Positions 7,918 through 17,100 of a stretch of 60,098 nt of DNA are shown one piece after another. The stretch is from Occultella gossypii (GTDB taxonomy: Bacteria; Actinomycetota; Actinomycetes; Actinomycetales; Beutenbergiaceae). Made by a program: the position numbers and the translations under genes. Each line of letters opens with the position of its first letter. Within the stretch, counting starts at the first letter, position 1. A model generated the notes under the pieces. That model saw nothing but the letters and a program-made list of their open reading frames with translations, made no database searches and was not told where the DNA came from. The stretch is from contig NZ_JAGSHT010000032.1 of NCBI RefSeq assembly GCF_019947135.1, positions 1 to 60,098 of the forward strand, read 5' to 3'.

Positions 7918-8607
7918 TCAGCCGACCTCGTCCCGGACCAGCGACAGCATGGTGCGGGAGGCCTCCTCGGCTGCCTGCGCGCTGCCCTCGGACACCGCGC
8001 GGGCCGCGCTGACGTGGCAGGCCAGGGCGAGCGGGTTCGGGTGCGCCGGCGTCAGGCCGAGGTGGGCGCGACCGATGAGTACCTCGGTCACCGCCGGCTC
8101 GAGCGCGAGCAGCATCGGGTTGCCGCTGGCCCGCAACAGCGTCACATGGAACTCGACGTCCACCCGCAGGTACTCGACGGAGTCGCCCCGGCCGGCGTCC
8201 CCGATCGCGCTGAGCTGGTTGACCAGGTCGAGCAGGAGGGCGCGCTGGGCATCCGTCGCGTGCTGGGCCGCGAGCCGGGTGGCCGTGGGCTCGATGGCGA
8301 TGCGCAGGTCCATGAGTGCGAGGAGCTGGGCGTCGCGGCCCTCGCCGAGCAGGTTCCACCGGATCACCTGCGGGTCCAGCACGTTCCAGTCCGCGGCGGG
8401 GGAGACGATCAGTCCCACGCGCCGACGCGCGGTGATCATCCCGAGCGACTGCAGCGCGCGCATGGCCTCCCGGGCGACGGTCCGCGAGACGCCGAACTCC
8501 TGCTCCAGGCCCGCCAGCGACATCACCTCGAGTGGCGCGAGCTCGCCACTGACGATGCGACTGCCGAGCACGTCGACCATGTGCTCGTACATGGAGGCCT
8601 TAGCCAT
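7918..8607 (-). CDS. FCD-domain GntR-family transcriptional regulator
   Basis: Repressor-type regulator of 229 residues. The N-terminal winged helix-turn-helix runs from about residue 10 to 75, with LAGLEQEFGVSRTVAREAMRALQSLGMI as the recognition core. The C-terminal FCD ligand domain carries DLRIAIEPTATRLAA and DVEFHVTLLRASGNPMLLAL, in which Asp and His typically bind a metal and an acid ligand. I start at ATG 8607 (MAKASMYEHM), which has GGAG about 10 nt upstream, rather than a longer version without a site. It is divergent from fucD, with two CATCCGAT elements between them. The setting suggests it senses a sugar acid or keto-deoxy intermediate. Confidence 0.88.
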   Translation of the reverse strand: MAKASMYEHMVDVLGSRIVSGELAPLEVMSLAGLEQEFGVSRTVAREAMRALQSLGMITARRRVGLIVSPAADWNVLDPQVIRWNLLGEGRDAQLLALMDLRIAIEPTATRLAAQHATDAQRALLLDLVNQLSAIGDAGRGDSVEYLRVDVEFHVTLLRASGNPMLLALEPAVTEVLIGRAHLGLTPAHPNPLALACHVSAARAVSEGSAQAAEEASRTMLSLVRDEVG

Positions 8608-8655
8608 CGTTGCCAATCTCCGAACCGGGGGGACTCGACCGCGCCACTGACATGA

Positions 8656-8728
8656 CATCCGATCTTTACGGCCGAATCTAGCCGATTTCCGCACCGATTC
8701 CTAGTCAGGGTGGAAATTCATCGGATGA
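8656..8728. promoter_or_regulatory. Candidate operator pair in the GntR/fucD divergent promoter
   Basis: CATCCGAT occurs at 8656-8663, and its reverse complement lies inside the 11-nt inverted repeat TCATCGGATGA at 8718-8728. One site is about 50 nt upstream of the GntR start and the other about 70 nt upstream of fucD. This placement suits autoregulation and joint control by the adjacent GntR protein. The motif is seen; regulation is inferred. It differs from the TATCAA sites near the TRAP operon, so two regulators may be at work. Confidence 0.45.
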
Positions 8729-8796
8729 CTGAATAGGGTTCTTGTGGTGCCCTTCGGGTGCCCCTGCCTGCCCGGATCCGACCCAGGAGAACCCAC

Positions 8797-10128
8797 ATGA
8801 CTCGCATCGTCGCCGTCGACATCGAGGACGTCCGCTTCCCCACCTCCCTGACCGCCGACGGTTCGGACGCGATGAACAAAGACGGCGACTACTCCGCCGC
8901 GTACGTGGTGCTGCGCACCGACGGGCATGGGCCCGACGGCGTCCCGCTGGCCGGTCATGGCCTCACCTTCACGATCGGTCGGGGCAACGACATCGTCGCC
9001 GTCGCCGCGCGGGAGCAGGCCGCCCAGCTCGTCGGGCGGGACGTCGCCGAGGTCGTCGCGGACCTCGGTGGCGTCTACCGCGACCTCACGTCGGACTCGC
9101 AGATCCGCTGGCTCGGCCCCGAGAAGGGTGTGGTGCACCTGTCCCTGTCCGCGGTGATGAACGCCGTCTGGGACCTCGCGGCGCGCGCCGCCGGCAAGCC
9201 GCTGTGGCGCCTGCTCGCGGACCTGAGCCCCGAGCAGCTGGTGGACGTCGCGGACCTGCGATACCTGTCCGACGCCCTCACCCGGGACGAGGCCATCGCG
9301 ATCCTGCGTGCGCAGGAGGCCGGCAAGGCCGAGCGGATCGCCGAGCTCGAGCGCACCGGCTACCCCTGCTATACCACCTCGGCGGGCTGGCTCGGCTACA
9401 GCGACGAGAAGCTGCGGCGGCTGTGCCAGGAGGCCATCGACGACGGCTACAACCACATCAAGCTCAAGGTCGGCGCGAACCTCGAGGACGACATCCGCCG
9501 CTGCTCGATCGCCCGCGAGGTGATCGGCCCCGACCGGACCCTGATGATCGACGCGAACCAGGTCTGGGACGTGCCGCAGGCGATCGAGTGGACGAACGCC
9601 CTCGCGCGGTTCGACCTGCTCTGGATCGAGGAGCCCACCTCACCCGACGACATCCTCGGGCACGCCGCCACCAAGAAGGGCGTGGCACCGATCGGGGTCG
9701 CGACCGGCGAGCACGCCCACAACCGCGTGATGTTCAAGCAGTTCATGCAGGCCGGGGCGATGGACTTCTGCCAGCTCGACACCGGCCGCCTCGGCAGCCT
9801 CAACGAGATCATCGCCGTGCTCCTGCTCGCGGCGAAGTTCGACGTGCCGGTGTGCCCGCACGCCGGCGGCGTCGGCCTGTGCGAGATGGTCCAGCACGTC
9901 TCGATGCTCGACTTCGTAGCCGTCTCCGGCACTCGCGAGGGCCGGGTCACCGAGTTCGTCGACCACCTGCACGAGCACTTCACCGACCCGTGCATCGTCT
10001 CCGGGGCCGCCTACCGGGTGCCGACCAAGCCGGGCTACTCCACGCAGATGCACGAGTCCTCGATCGCCGAGTACCGGTTCCCGGACGGTTCGTACTGGGC
10101 CGGACGGCTCACCGCGACGTCGGCATGA
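8797..10128 (+). CDS. L-fuconate dehydratase (enolase superfamily)
   Basis: Mandelate racemase/enolase-superfamily dehydratase of 443 residues, converting L-fuconate to 2-keto-3-deoxy-L-fuconate in the cytosol. The FucD/ENOSF1 family signature [19 protein letters not shown] lies near residue 187. Catalytic elements follow in order: KLKV (paired lysines, ~residue 222), MIDANQVWD (metal Asp, ~250), IEEPTSPDD (Glu, ~276), [10 protein letters not shown] (Glu, ~304) and CPHAGGVGL (His, ~352). Start ATG 8797 has AGGAG about 6 nt upstream. The gene overlaps the following regulator by 4 nt (ATGA). Some FucD homologues also accept other galacto-configured acids, so specificity is not certain. Confidence 0.92.
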   Translation: MTRIVAVDIEDVRFPTSLTADGSDAMNKDGDYSAAYVVLRTDGHGPDGVPLAGHGLTFTIGRGNDIVAVAAREQAAQLVGRDVAEVVADLGGVYRDLTSDSQIRWLGPEKGVVHLSLSAVMNAVWDLAARAAGKPLWRLLADLSPEQLVDVADLRYLSDALTRDEAIAILRAQEAGKAERIAELERTGYPCYTTSAGWLGYSDEKLRRLCQEAIDDGYNHIKLKVGANLEDDIRRCSIAREVIGPDRTLMIDANQVWDVPQAIEWTNALARFDLLWIEEPTSPDDILGHAATKKGVAPIGVATGEHAHNRVMFKQFMQAGAMDFCQLDTGRLGSLNEIIAVLLLAAKFDVPVCPHAGGVGLCEMVQHVSMLDFVAVSGTREGRVTEFVDHLHEHFTDPCIVSGAAYRVPTKPGYSTQMHESSIAEYRFPDGSYWAGRLTATSA

Positions 10129-10892
10129 GCCCCGGTCCGGGGTCCGCACCGGCGCCGGATCCGCGCGCGGAAGCGGGTGACGGCCGGCGCGGGTCCCGGA
10201 CCGATCATGTGGTCACCGGGATCGCCCGGCTGATCATCGACGGCGACCTCGCCCCGGGGGACCGGCTGCCCGTCGAGAAGGACCTGGCCGCCCGGTTCGA
10301 CGTCTCTCGCGGCTCGCTGCGGGAGGCCGTCCGCGCACTGGCCGCCCTCGGTGTGGTCGAGTCCCGGCAGGGTGACGGCACCTACGTGACGAGCCTCGAC
10401 CCGGCCCTGCTGGTCGGGCCGATCGGCCTCGCCGTCGACCTCCAGGCTGCCGGGCACGGCACGCACATCCATTCGGTGCGTCGGCTGCTCGAGGTGGAGG
10501 CGGCCGGCCTCGCCGCCAGCCAGGGACTCGCGTCGACGCCGGAGCTGAGCGACGCCGTCGACGCCCTCGAGGCCGCCGCCGACATGCTGGCGGACGTGCC
10601 GCTGGGCGGGCTCGACCGCGCGGCGTTCCTGGATCTCGACCTGGCCTTCCACCGTGCCATCGGCGCGGCCTCCGGCAATCCCGTGCTCGCCGCGCTCATC
10701 GAGGCGCTCGCCGGCCGGACCGCACGGCATCGGCTCCTGCGCAGCGCCACCGAGGCCGGGGTGGAGGACCGGACGCAGGCCGAGCACGAGGCGATCCTGA
10801 GCGCCGTCACCGCAGGCGACCCCGAGCGGGCCCGGGTCCGGATGGCCGCGCACCTGCTCGCCGTCGAGGACTTCCTGCGCGGGAGCGAGTGA
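10125..10892 (+). CDS. FCD-domain GntR-family transcriptional regulator
   Basis: Second FCD GntR regulator, 255 residues. After a Pro/Gly-rich leader, the winged helix covers about residues 25-95, with the classical [44 protein letters not shown]. The FCD domain follows with [27 protein letters not shown] and [10 protein letters not shown]. The start overlaps the fucD stop codon (ATGA), so the two are co-transcribed and translationally coupled. That linkage suggests control of the fuconate branch. No signal for its own promoter is evident. Confidence 0.88.
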   Translation: MSPGPGSAPAPDPRAEAGDGRRGSRTDHVVTGIARLIIDGDLAPGDRLPVEKDLAARFDVSRGSLREAVRALAALGVVESRQGDGTYVTSLDPALLVGPIGLAVDLQAAGHGTHIHSVRRLLEVEAAGLAASQGLASTPELSDAVDALEAAADMLADVPLGGLDRAAFLDLDLAFHRAIGAASGNPVLAALIEALAGRTARHRLLRSATEAGVEDRTQAEHEAILSAVTAGDPERARVRMAAHLLAVEDFLRGSE

Positions 10893-10959
10893 GGTCCACG
10901 TCCGTGATGCGAGCCCCGATGCCACCGAACGACGGCACCTGGGCATCGAAGGTGGAAGG

Positions 10960-10974
10960 TACCATGTCATGGTA
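10960..10974. promoter_or_regulatory. Palindromic operator candidate for the vapBC module
   Basis: TACCATGTCATGGTA is a perfect 7+1+7 inverted repeat ending 10 nt before the vapB start. Antitoxins of VapB type usually bind such palindromes to autoregulate their operon. The palindrome is seen; autoregulation is inferred. Confidence 0.6.
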
Positions 10975-10984
10975 GAACCTACCG

Positions 10985-11227
10985 ATGAGCCTCAACATCA
11001 AGAATGAGCGCGTCCATGCGTTGGCTCGCGAAGCGGCCGAGCGCACGGGCCGAACACAGACAGGTGCGATCGAGTTCGCGCTCGAACGGCTCCTGGCGAC
11101 GTTGCCGGAGCGCGACGAACGCGGCGGAGCGCGCGTCGACCGTCTGCTCGACGACCTTCGTGGGCGGCTCGGTGATGACACCCTCACGACGGACGACCTC
11201 TACGACGAGACCGGCCTCTACAGGTGA
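10985..11227 (+). CDS. vapB: VapB-type antitoxin
   Basis: Small antitoxin of 80 residues, pairing with the PIN toxin that follows. The N-terminal half MSLNIKNERVHALAREAAER followed by TGRTQTGAIEFALERLL matches the Rv0623-like (PSK) VapB antitoxin pattern, a ribbon-helix-helix-like DNA-binding fold. The acidic tail with LTTDDLYDETGLY is the kind of segment that wraps the toxin. The stop codon overlaps the toxin start by 4 nt (GTGA). A palindrome lies just upstream. Confidence 0.85.
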   Translation: MSLNIKNERVHALAREAAERTGRTQTGAIEFALERLLATLPERDERGGARVDRLLDDLRGRLGDDTLTTDDLYDETGLYR

Positions 11228-11610
11228 TCGTCGATAACTCGGCCGTCGTAGCCCTGATCCTTGACGAACCCGAGGCGGCTGCGATCCGCGCCGCGCTCGT
11301 GGCGGGTGCGGCGATGTCGGCGGCCACGTACGTGGAGCTCGGTGTCGTCGTCCACCGTAAGGGGGGTGAAGCCGCGACCAGAAGACTCGACGCACTGGTG
11401 GAGGAGCTCGGGATCGAGATCGTGCCACTCACGCCGCGACAGGGCAGGCTCGCCCGGGCGGCCTACGCGGAGTATGGCCGAGGCAGTGGCCATCCCGCGG
11501 CGCTGAATCTCGGTGACTGTTTCAGTTATGCACTCGCAGCCGACCGACGTGAGCAACTGCTGTTCGTCGGTCGTGACTTCGTCCATACCGACGCGGTGGG
11601 TGTGCTCTGA
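11224..11610 (+). CDS. vapC: VapC-type PIN-domain ribonuclease toxin
   Basis: PIN-domain toxin of 128 residues, expected to cleave RNA with Mg2+. The acidic active-site residues are visible: Asp in MIVDNSAVVALI (residue 4), Glu in YVELGVVV (~residue 38), Asp in LGDCFSYALA (~98) and Asp in VGRDFVHTD (~118). The HPAALNLGDCFSYALA segment is typical of VapC. It starts with GTG overlapping the vapB stop. The cognate RNA target cannot be read from sequence. Confidence 0.9.
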   Translation: MIVDNSAVVALILDEPEAAAIRAALVAGAAMSAATYVELGVVVHRKGGEAATRRLDALVEELGIEIVPLTPRQGRLARAAYAEYGRGSGHPAALNLGDCFSYALAADRREQLLFVGRDFVHTDAVGVL

Positions 11611-11908
11611 CCCGACCGGCCCCGGGGTATCGTCACGGTTCTGCTGAGCCGGGCTCGTCCCCCGACACGCTGGCCGCGTTGACCGCGTCCGTCGGGATCG
11701 CGCTCACCGGCCTGCTTGTGACGGCTCGCCGGGCGGCGTGGGAACGCTGAGTGGCCACGGGCCCCCGTGTTGCACGTTCGCCGATGGGGTGGCTCGGTCC
11801 GTGGGCCCTCCACTAGGGTCGGCTGGCCTACGACGACGTCGCGCTCAAGACGTCGCGAAGGTGCGTGACCATTCCCCCACGATCCCCGACGACGGGAGTT
11901 GACCGACG
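11611..11908 (+). other. Intergenic stretch with a short hydrophobic coding-like segment
   Basis: This gap between vapC and the MgtC-like gene has no complete gene. An open frame ending at the TGA around 11,747-11,749 encodes a hydrophobic stretch (LAALTASVGIALTGLLVTARR) with GC-rich third positions but no start or ribosome-binding site. It may be a leftover of a membrane protein. The last ~90 nt should hold the mgtC promoter; I cannot place it firmly. Confidence 0.3.
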
Positions 11909-12622
11909 GTGCCATTCGCCACTGACACGGTGCTGACCGAGCTGTACCTCCTCTGTATCGCGTTCGTCCTCTGTGCGGCCATCGGCACCGAGCGCCAGGT
12001 CCGCCAGAAGGCCGCGGGGTTCCGCACCCACGTGCTGGTCGGCACGGGCGCGGCGGGCTTCACGCTCGTGTCCGCGTTCGGCTTCGAGAACGTCCTGGGC
12101 GCGGACGTGAACCTGGACCCGTCCCGGATCGCCGCCCAGATCGTCAGCGGGATCGGGTTCCTCGGCGCCGGGGTCATCTTCACCCGCAAGGACGTCGTGC
12201 GCGGACTGACCACGGCGGCCACGATCTGGGTCGCCGCCGCCGTGGGCATGGCTGCCGGGGCGGGGATGGTCGCACTAGCCGGCCTGCTCACCGCGCTCCA
12301 CCTGCTCTGCCTGGTGGTGCTCGCTCCACTGGTCCGGCGGATCCCGACCAAGGACCGCCGCCGGGTCCTGCGGCTGACCTATCTAGACGGCAAGGGTGTC
12401 CTGCGCCGCATCCTGGCGGCCGCCAACGGGGCCGGCTTCGCCGCCTCGCTGCTGTCCACCCGGCACACCAGGATCGACGGCGAGGATTGCGTCCTGATGG
12501 ACCTCCGGTTCTCCGGCCGGTACCCGCTGGCCGACCTCATTCCGACCCTGTCCGAGATCGAGGGCATCCGCGGCGTCGCCGTGCGTGACATCGATGACGA
12601 CATTGACGACGAGCTCGCCTGA
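11909..12622 (+). CDS. MgtC/SapB-family membrane protein
   Basis: Inner-membrane protein of 237 residues. The N-terminal half has four to five hydrophobic helices with MgtC hallmarks: AAIGTERQVRQKAAGFRTHVLVGTGAAGFT (residues ~24-53), IVSGIGFLGAGVIF (~85) and VRGLTTAATIWVAAAVGMAAG (~104). The C-terminal ~80 residues are soluble and ACT-like. MgtC proteins affect survival in low Mg2+ and inside macrophages, in part by inhibiting ATP synthase; the environmental role here is unknown. Start GTG has GGGAG about 10 nt upstream. It converges on the following minus-strand gene with a 6-nt gap. Confidence 0.9.
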   Translation: MPFATDTVLTELYLLCIAFVLCAAIGTERQVRQKAAGFRTHVLVGTGAAGFTLVSAFGFENVLGADVNLDPSRIAAQIVSGIGFLGAGVIFTRKDVVRGLTTAATIWVAAAVGMAAGAGMVALAGLLTALHLLCLVVLAPLVRRIPTKDRRRVLRLTYLDGKGVLRRILAAANGAGFAASLLSTRHTRIDGEDCVLMDLRFSGRYPLADLIPTLSEIEGIRGVAVRDIDDDIDDELA

Positions 12623-12628
12623 GGCGGA

Positions 12629-13249
12629 CTACCTGGCGACCGACACGGACTCTCCGATGGTCGTCGGGTCCTCCAGCAGGTCGACCATGGCGCGGGCGAG
12701 GTCGGCGCGCGCGATCAGGATCCCGCCGCGCACGTTGCCGTCGCGGCGCTCCCGGTAGCCGGAGCGTGCGCCGCTCTCGGTGAGCATGGGTGGGCGCACG
12801 ATCGTCCAGTCGAGGCCGGAGTCGTGGATCACCGCCTCCGTGGCCACCATGTCCGCGAACTGCTCCCGCAGGATCCGCTGCACGATCGGCTTCGCGACGT
12901 AGCGGGTGAACGGTCCGTCGCCGTCGTCGAACGGACCGCTCGCGGTGATGAGCACCAACCGGTTCACGCCGGCGATCCTCATCGCCTGGACGGTCGCGAT
13001 CGCGCTCTTCTCCATCACGCCGGCGTCCGTCTTCTCGACCGGTCCGATGCAGAACGCGACGGCGTCGGCGTCCGTCATCGCCTCGGTGAGGGCGGCGGAG
13101 TCCGTGCCCTCGGCGACGGCGCTGTTCCAGTCGGATCGGGCCTTGGCGGGATCGCGCACGACTCCGATCACGTCGTGCCCGCGGGCGCAGGCATGGTCGA
13201 CGAGCTCACGGCCGGTGCGGCCGGAGGCTCCGAGAACTGCGAGTCGCAT
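12629..13249 (-). CDS. NAD(P)H-binding SDR-like protein (NmrA/YwnB type)
   Basis: Atypical short-chain dehydrogenase of 206 residues. The nucleotide-binding start is MRLAVLGASGRTGRELVDHA (GxxGxxG). ADAVAFCIGPVEKTDAG and VNRLVLITASGPFDDGDG follow, with SGLDWTIVRPPMLTE near residue 150, all typical of NAD(P)H-sensing or flavin-reductase-like members. I start at ATG 13249, which has AAGGAG 9 nt upstream, instead of a GTG seven codons earlier. It is divergent from the TetR gene with two shared operators, so it is probably the main target of that regulator. The substrate is unknown. Confidence 0.85.
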   Translation of the reverse strand: MRLAVLGASGRTGRELVDHACARGHDVIGVVRDPAKARSDWNSAVAEGTDSAALTEAMTDADAVAFCIGPVEKTDAGVMEKSAIATVQAMRIAGVNRLVLITASGPFDDGDGPFTRYVAKPIVQRILREQFADMVATEAVIHDSGLDWTIVRPPMLTESGARSGYRERRDGNVRGGILIARADLARAMVDLLEDPTTIGESVSVAR

Positions 13250-13277
13250 GAGTTCGGTCTCCTTTGTCACGTGGTGA

Positions 13278-13326
13278 GTGAGTGTTCACTCACCTATGAG
13301 CAAGGATAGGGTGAGTGGACACTCAC
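13278..13326. promoter_or_regulatory. Twin palindromic TetR operators
   Basis: Two 16-bp sites of form GTGAGTG-NN-CACTCAC lie at 13278-13293 (centre TT) and 13311-13326 (centre GA), 33 nt apart centre to centre. Both have perfect 7-bp arms. They fill the space between the divergent NAD(P)-binding gene and the TetR gene, the expected place for autoregulation and repression of both promoters. Confidence 0.8.
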
Positions 13327-13347
13327 TTGTCAAGGAGGCAGTTCACC

Positions 13348-13932
13348 ATGTCGGCACGGGAGCGGATCCTGGACGCGGCCGCGTCCGTCATGCGCGAACG
13401 CGGCATCGTACGGGCCACCACCAAGGAGATCTCCCGCGTGGCCGGCTGCTCGGAGGCCCTGCTGTACAAGTACTTCGCCGACAAGCAGGAGATCTTCCTC
13501 GGCGTGCTGTCCGAGCGGATGCCGCCCATCGCCGGCGCCGCCGAGCTCACCGGCACGGTCCGCGAGAACCTCGAGACGCTCACCCGGGACGTGCTCGTGT
13601 TCTACGTCCGGACCTTTCCGATCGCGGCCTCGGTGTTCAGCGAGGCTGGCCTCCTCAGCGCCTGGCGGGACGGCTTGCGCGCCCGCGGCGCCGGCCCGCA
13701 CGTCGTGCACGCCATCGTCGAGGACTACGTGGCGAGCGAAAGGCACGCCGGCAGGCTTCCGGCCTCCGTCGATCCGTGGGCCACGGCCGTCCTGCTCTGC
13801 GGGGCAGCGCTCCAGCAGGCCTTCCTGGCGGCGTTCGCCGGCGAGACCGAGATCCCGGACGCCGACGAGATCGCCGCCCGACTCGTCGCGGGCGTCCTCG
13901 GCCCCACCGAACGACACGCCCCGCGTAGGTGA
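13348..13932 (+). CDS. TetR/AcrR-family transcriptional regulator
   Basis: Repressor of 194 residues. The N-terminal helix-turn-helix is MSARERILDAAASVMRERG with TTKEISRVAGCSEALLYKYFADKQEIF (residues ~25-52), a textbook TetR signature. The C-terminal ligand domain is poorly conserved; helices around AVLLCGAALQQAFLAAF may line the pocket. Start ATG 13348 has a perfect AAGGAGG 10 nt upstream. The paired operators upstream suggest it represses itself and the divergent NAD(P)-binding protein. The inducer is unknown. Confidence 0.92.
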   Translation: MSARERILDAAASVMRERGIVRATTKEISRVAGCSEALLYKYFADKQEIFLGVLSERMPPIAGAAELTGTVRENLETLTRDVLVFYVRTFPIAASVFSEAGLLSAWRDGLRARGAGPHVVHAIVEDYVASERHAGRLPASVDPWATAVLLCGAALQQAFLAAFAGETEIPDADEIAARLVAGVLGPTERHAPRR

Positions 13933-14100
13933 GGCTGCCCGGACAGGTCTGGGTTTCGTCGGATTTCCATCCAAACGCGGCCGATCCGGCTCGGCGGCAC
14001 CCGCGCGCCGGCGCGCGTCCGGCCGGTAGGACCCCCAGGGGCGCGGGTTCCCATGGGGCATCGGCGCTGCTAACCTCCCGAAGGTCGGAGGGATGGTGTG

Positions 14101-17100
14101 ATGCTGCACACTCACTGGGGCACGAGTGGGGGACGAGCGGGACCCGTACTCGTGATCGCCGCCGTCATGGCGCTCCTGCTTGCCGCGCTCATCGCGCCCC
14201 ACGCCGAGGCGGCGCCCGGCGAAGATCCTCGCAGCACCGTGAATCCGGACCTGGTCGCGTCCTGTGGGCTCGACATCCATGTCATCCTCGACGAGTCTGG
14301 CTCCATCGCCACTGCAGGTGCCACCGCAAACGTCCGGCAAGCGTTTCGAGGGTTCACGGACGCACTGCGCAACACCGGCTCACGCATGGCCGTGTCAGAG
14401 TTCTCGACCGTCGCCCGGCTTCCATTGACCGGCGCCGCACAGCGCACCTACACCACGGTCACCGACGCGACGATCGCCTCGACGTTCGAGCCGTACATCG
14501 CGAACGGCTTCCAGCCCCAGGGAAGCACGAACTGGGAGGACGCGCTCCGGATGGGGCGTCACTTCCTGCCCCGCCAGAGCGCTGCCGTCCCGCACCTGAC
14601 CGTGTTCATCACCGACGGCGATCCGAACCGGGCCATCGGTGCCGGCGTCACGTCCACTCAATACGAGACGGTCGTCCCGCTGAGTGACGGCCAGACCGCC
14701 AGCGTGTCCGCGGCTGCAGCGACGAGTGCGGCCGTGCCGAATGCGAACGCGATCCGCGCGCAGGGATCGCACGTGCTGGCCGTCGCGGTCGGGAGCGCCC
14801 TGAACAACCAGACGTCCCTGAACCGGCTCATCCAGATGTCCGGGCCGAACGTCTACAGCGGTGCGGGCGACTTCGACATCTCGACGCACGACGTGTACCG
14901 GGTTCCCAATTTCGACAGTCTCGAGGCTGCGCTCCGGGATGCCGCATTCGACCTGTGCGCGCCATCGGTCACGGTCCGCAAGCTGATCGACCAGGACGCC
15001 GACCCCGGGCTCGGCACAACGATCCCGGGCGCCGGGTGGGCGCTCACCGGGACAGTCTCCCCGGAACCTGCCGAGTGGGTGCTGCCCGCCGGTGCCACCG
15101 GCACCACGGCGACACAGGCCACCGACGCCGCCGGATTCGCGACCTTCCAGTGGAACCCGACCCAGGCCGGGGACGCACAGATCACCGTGACCGAGCAGGA
15201 CCCGGGTGGCATGGATCCGGGCTACGTCAACGTGCCCGAGCAGACGCAGTGCACGTACCGGACGCAGGCCCAGGCCGCCGACCTCCCGCTGCCCGTGGCG
15301 CCGGTCACGAACGGCTTCACGACGACCGTTCCCCAGGAGTCGATCGTCACGTGCACGATCGTCAACGAGGCCGTCCCCGAGCCGGCCGTCACCCTTCAGA
15401 AGTTCACCAACGGGGCCGACGCGAATGTCCCGCCCGGCCCTTTCATCCCAGTGGGCGAGCCGATCACATGGACCTACCTCGTCACGAACTCCGGGAACGT
15501 CACCCTCTCGGACGTCGCGGTCACCGACGACCAGGGCGTCGTTGTCGAGTGTCCCCCCGACGCCATCCCCGCCGGTGAGCAGATCACCTGCACCGCCACC
15601 GGTACCGCCACGACCGGGCAGTACGCGAACATCGGCAACGTCATGGCGACGGACCCGTACGGCACGGTAGTCACGGCCGAGGACCTGTCCCATTACGTCG
15701 GTTCGCTGCCCGGCATCGACGTACAGAAGTCCACGAACGGTGACGAATCCGATGAACCCTGGGGGCCGTTCATCCCCGTCGGGGACGCGGTCACCTGGGA
15801 CTACACCGTCACGAACACCGGGACCGCGCCGCTCGCGGACGTGATCCTCACCGACGACCAGGGCGTCGTCCCGGTGTTCGAGGGCGGGGACGAGAACAAC
15901 GACGGCATCCTCGACCTCGACGAGACCTGGATCTACTCGGCCACGGGCACCGCAGTCGCCGGACCGTACGAGAACCTCGCGCACGTCACGGGAACGGATG
16001 TCGCAACGGCACAGGTGGTCGCCGACTCGGACCCGTCCCACTACTTCGGTGAACTGCTCGGCATCGACATCGAGAAGTACGCGAACGGCGAGGATGCCGA
16101 CGACGCTCCCGGTCCGGTCGTGGGCGTCGGCGAGGAGGTGGCGTGGACGTACCAGATCACGAACACCGGCAATTTGCCGCTGACCTGGGAGGTGAGCGAC
16201 GACCGGGTCGACGCGCTCGTGTGCCCGCTGATCGGTGCCCTTGTCCCCGGTGAGTCCCTGTCCTGCTACGCGAGTGGCATCGCCCAACCTGGTCAGTACC
16301 TGAACCTCGGGACCGTCATCGGCACGAGTCCGTCCGGTGCCACCGGAACCGACACCGACCCAGCGCATTACTTCGGCCTGGCCGGTGCGATCGAGTTGGC
16401 GAAACTGACGAATGGTCAGGATGCCGACGTGCCGCCGGGGCCGGTGATCCCGGTTGGCGGCGCGGTGACGTGGGACTACGTGGTCACCAACACCGGGAAC
16501 GCGTCGCTGACCGACGTGGACGTGGCCGACGACCGTGGCGTCGGCGTGTCCTGCCCGCAGGACGCCCTCGCGCCCGGCGCCTCGATGACCTGCACCGCTA
16601 CGGGCACGGCCGTCGCGGGACAGTACACGAACCACGGGTCGGTGACGGCGGTCACCGAACTCGGACTCACTGTCGGTGACAGCGACCCCTCCAACCACTT
16701 CGGCGATGAGCCGGGGATCTACCTGCAGAAGCTCACGAACGGCGTGGACGCCAACGAAGCACCGGGACCGTACATCCCCGTCGGTGAGGAGGTCACCTGG
16801 ACCTACGTGGTGCACAACACCGGAAACAGTGCGCTGACGGACATCGCGGTCACCGACGACCAAGGCGTGACAGTCACCTGCCCGCAGACCGGCCTCGCCG
16901 CCGGTGAGGAGATGACCTGCTCGGCGACGGGGACATCCGTCGAAGGGCAGTACGAGAACGTGGGGACGGCCACCGCGACCAGTCAGCAGGGCGAACTGAC
17001 CGACTCCGATCCGTCGTACTACTTCGGCTCGGTGTCCGCACTCGAACTGGTCAAGTTCACCAACGGCGAGGACGCAAACACCGTGCCCGGCGTGCTGGTG

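Noticed and set aside
8742-10124. N-terminal extension of the second GntR regulator across fucD
   Set aside because: The open frame overlaps fucD completely; the ATGA junction at 10125 with a clear winged-helix start gives a normal-sized regulator.
11611-11750. Complete membrane-protein gene between vapC and mgtC
   Set aside because: Only a short hydrophobic segment is encoded, without start codon context or length; treated as a possible remnant.
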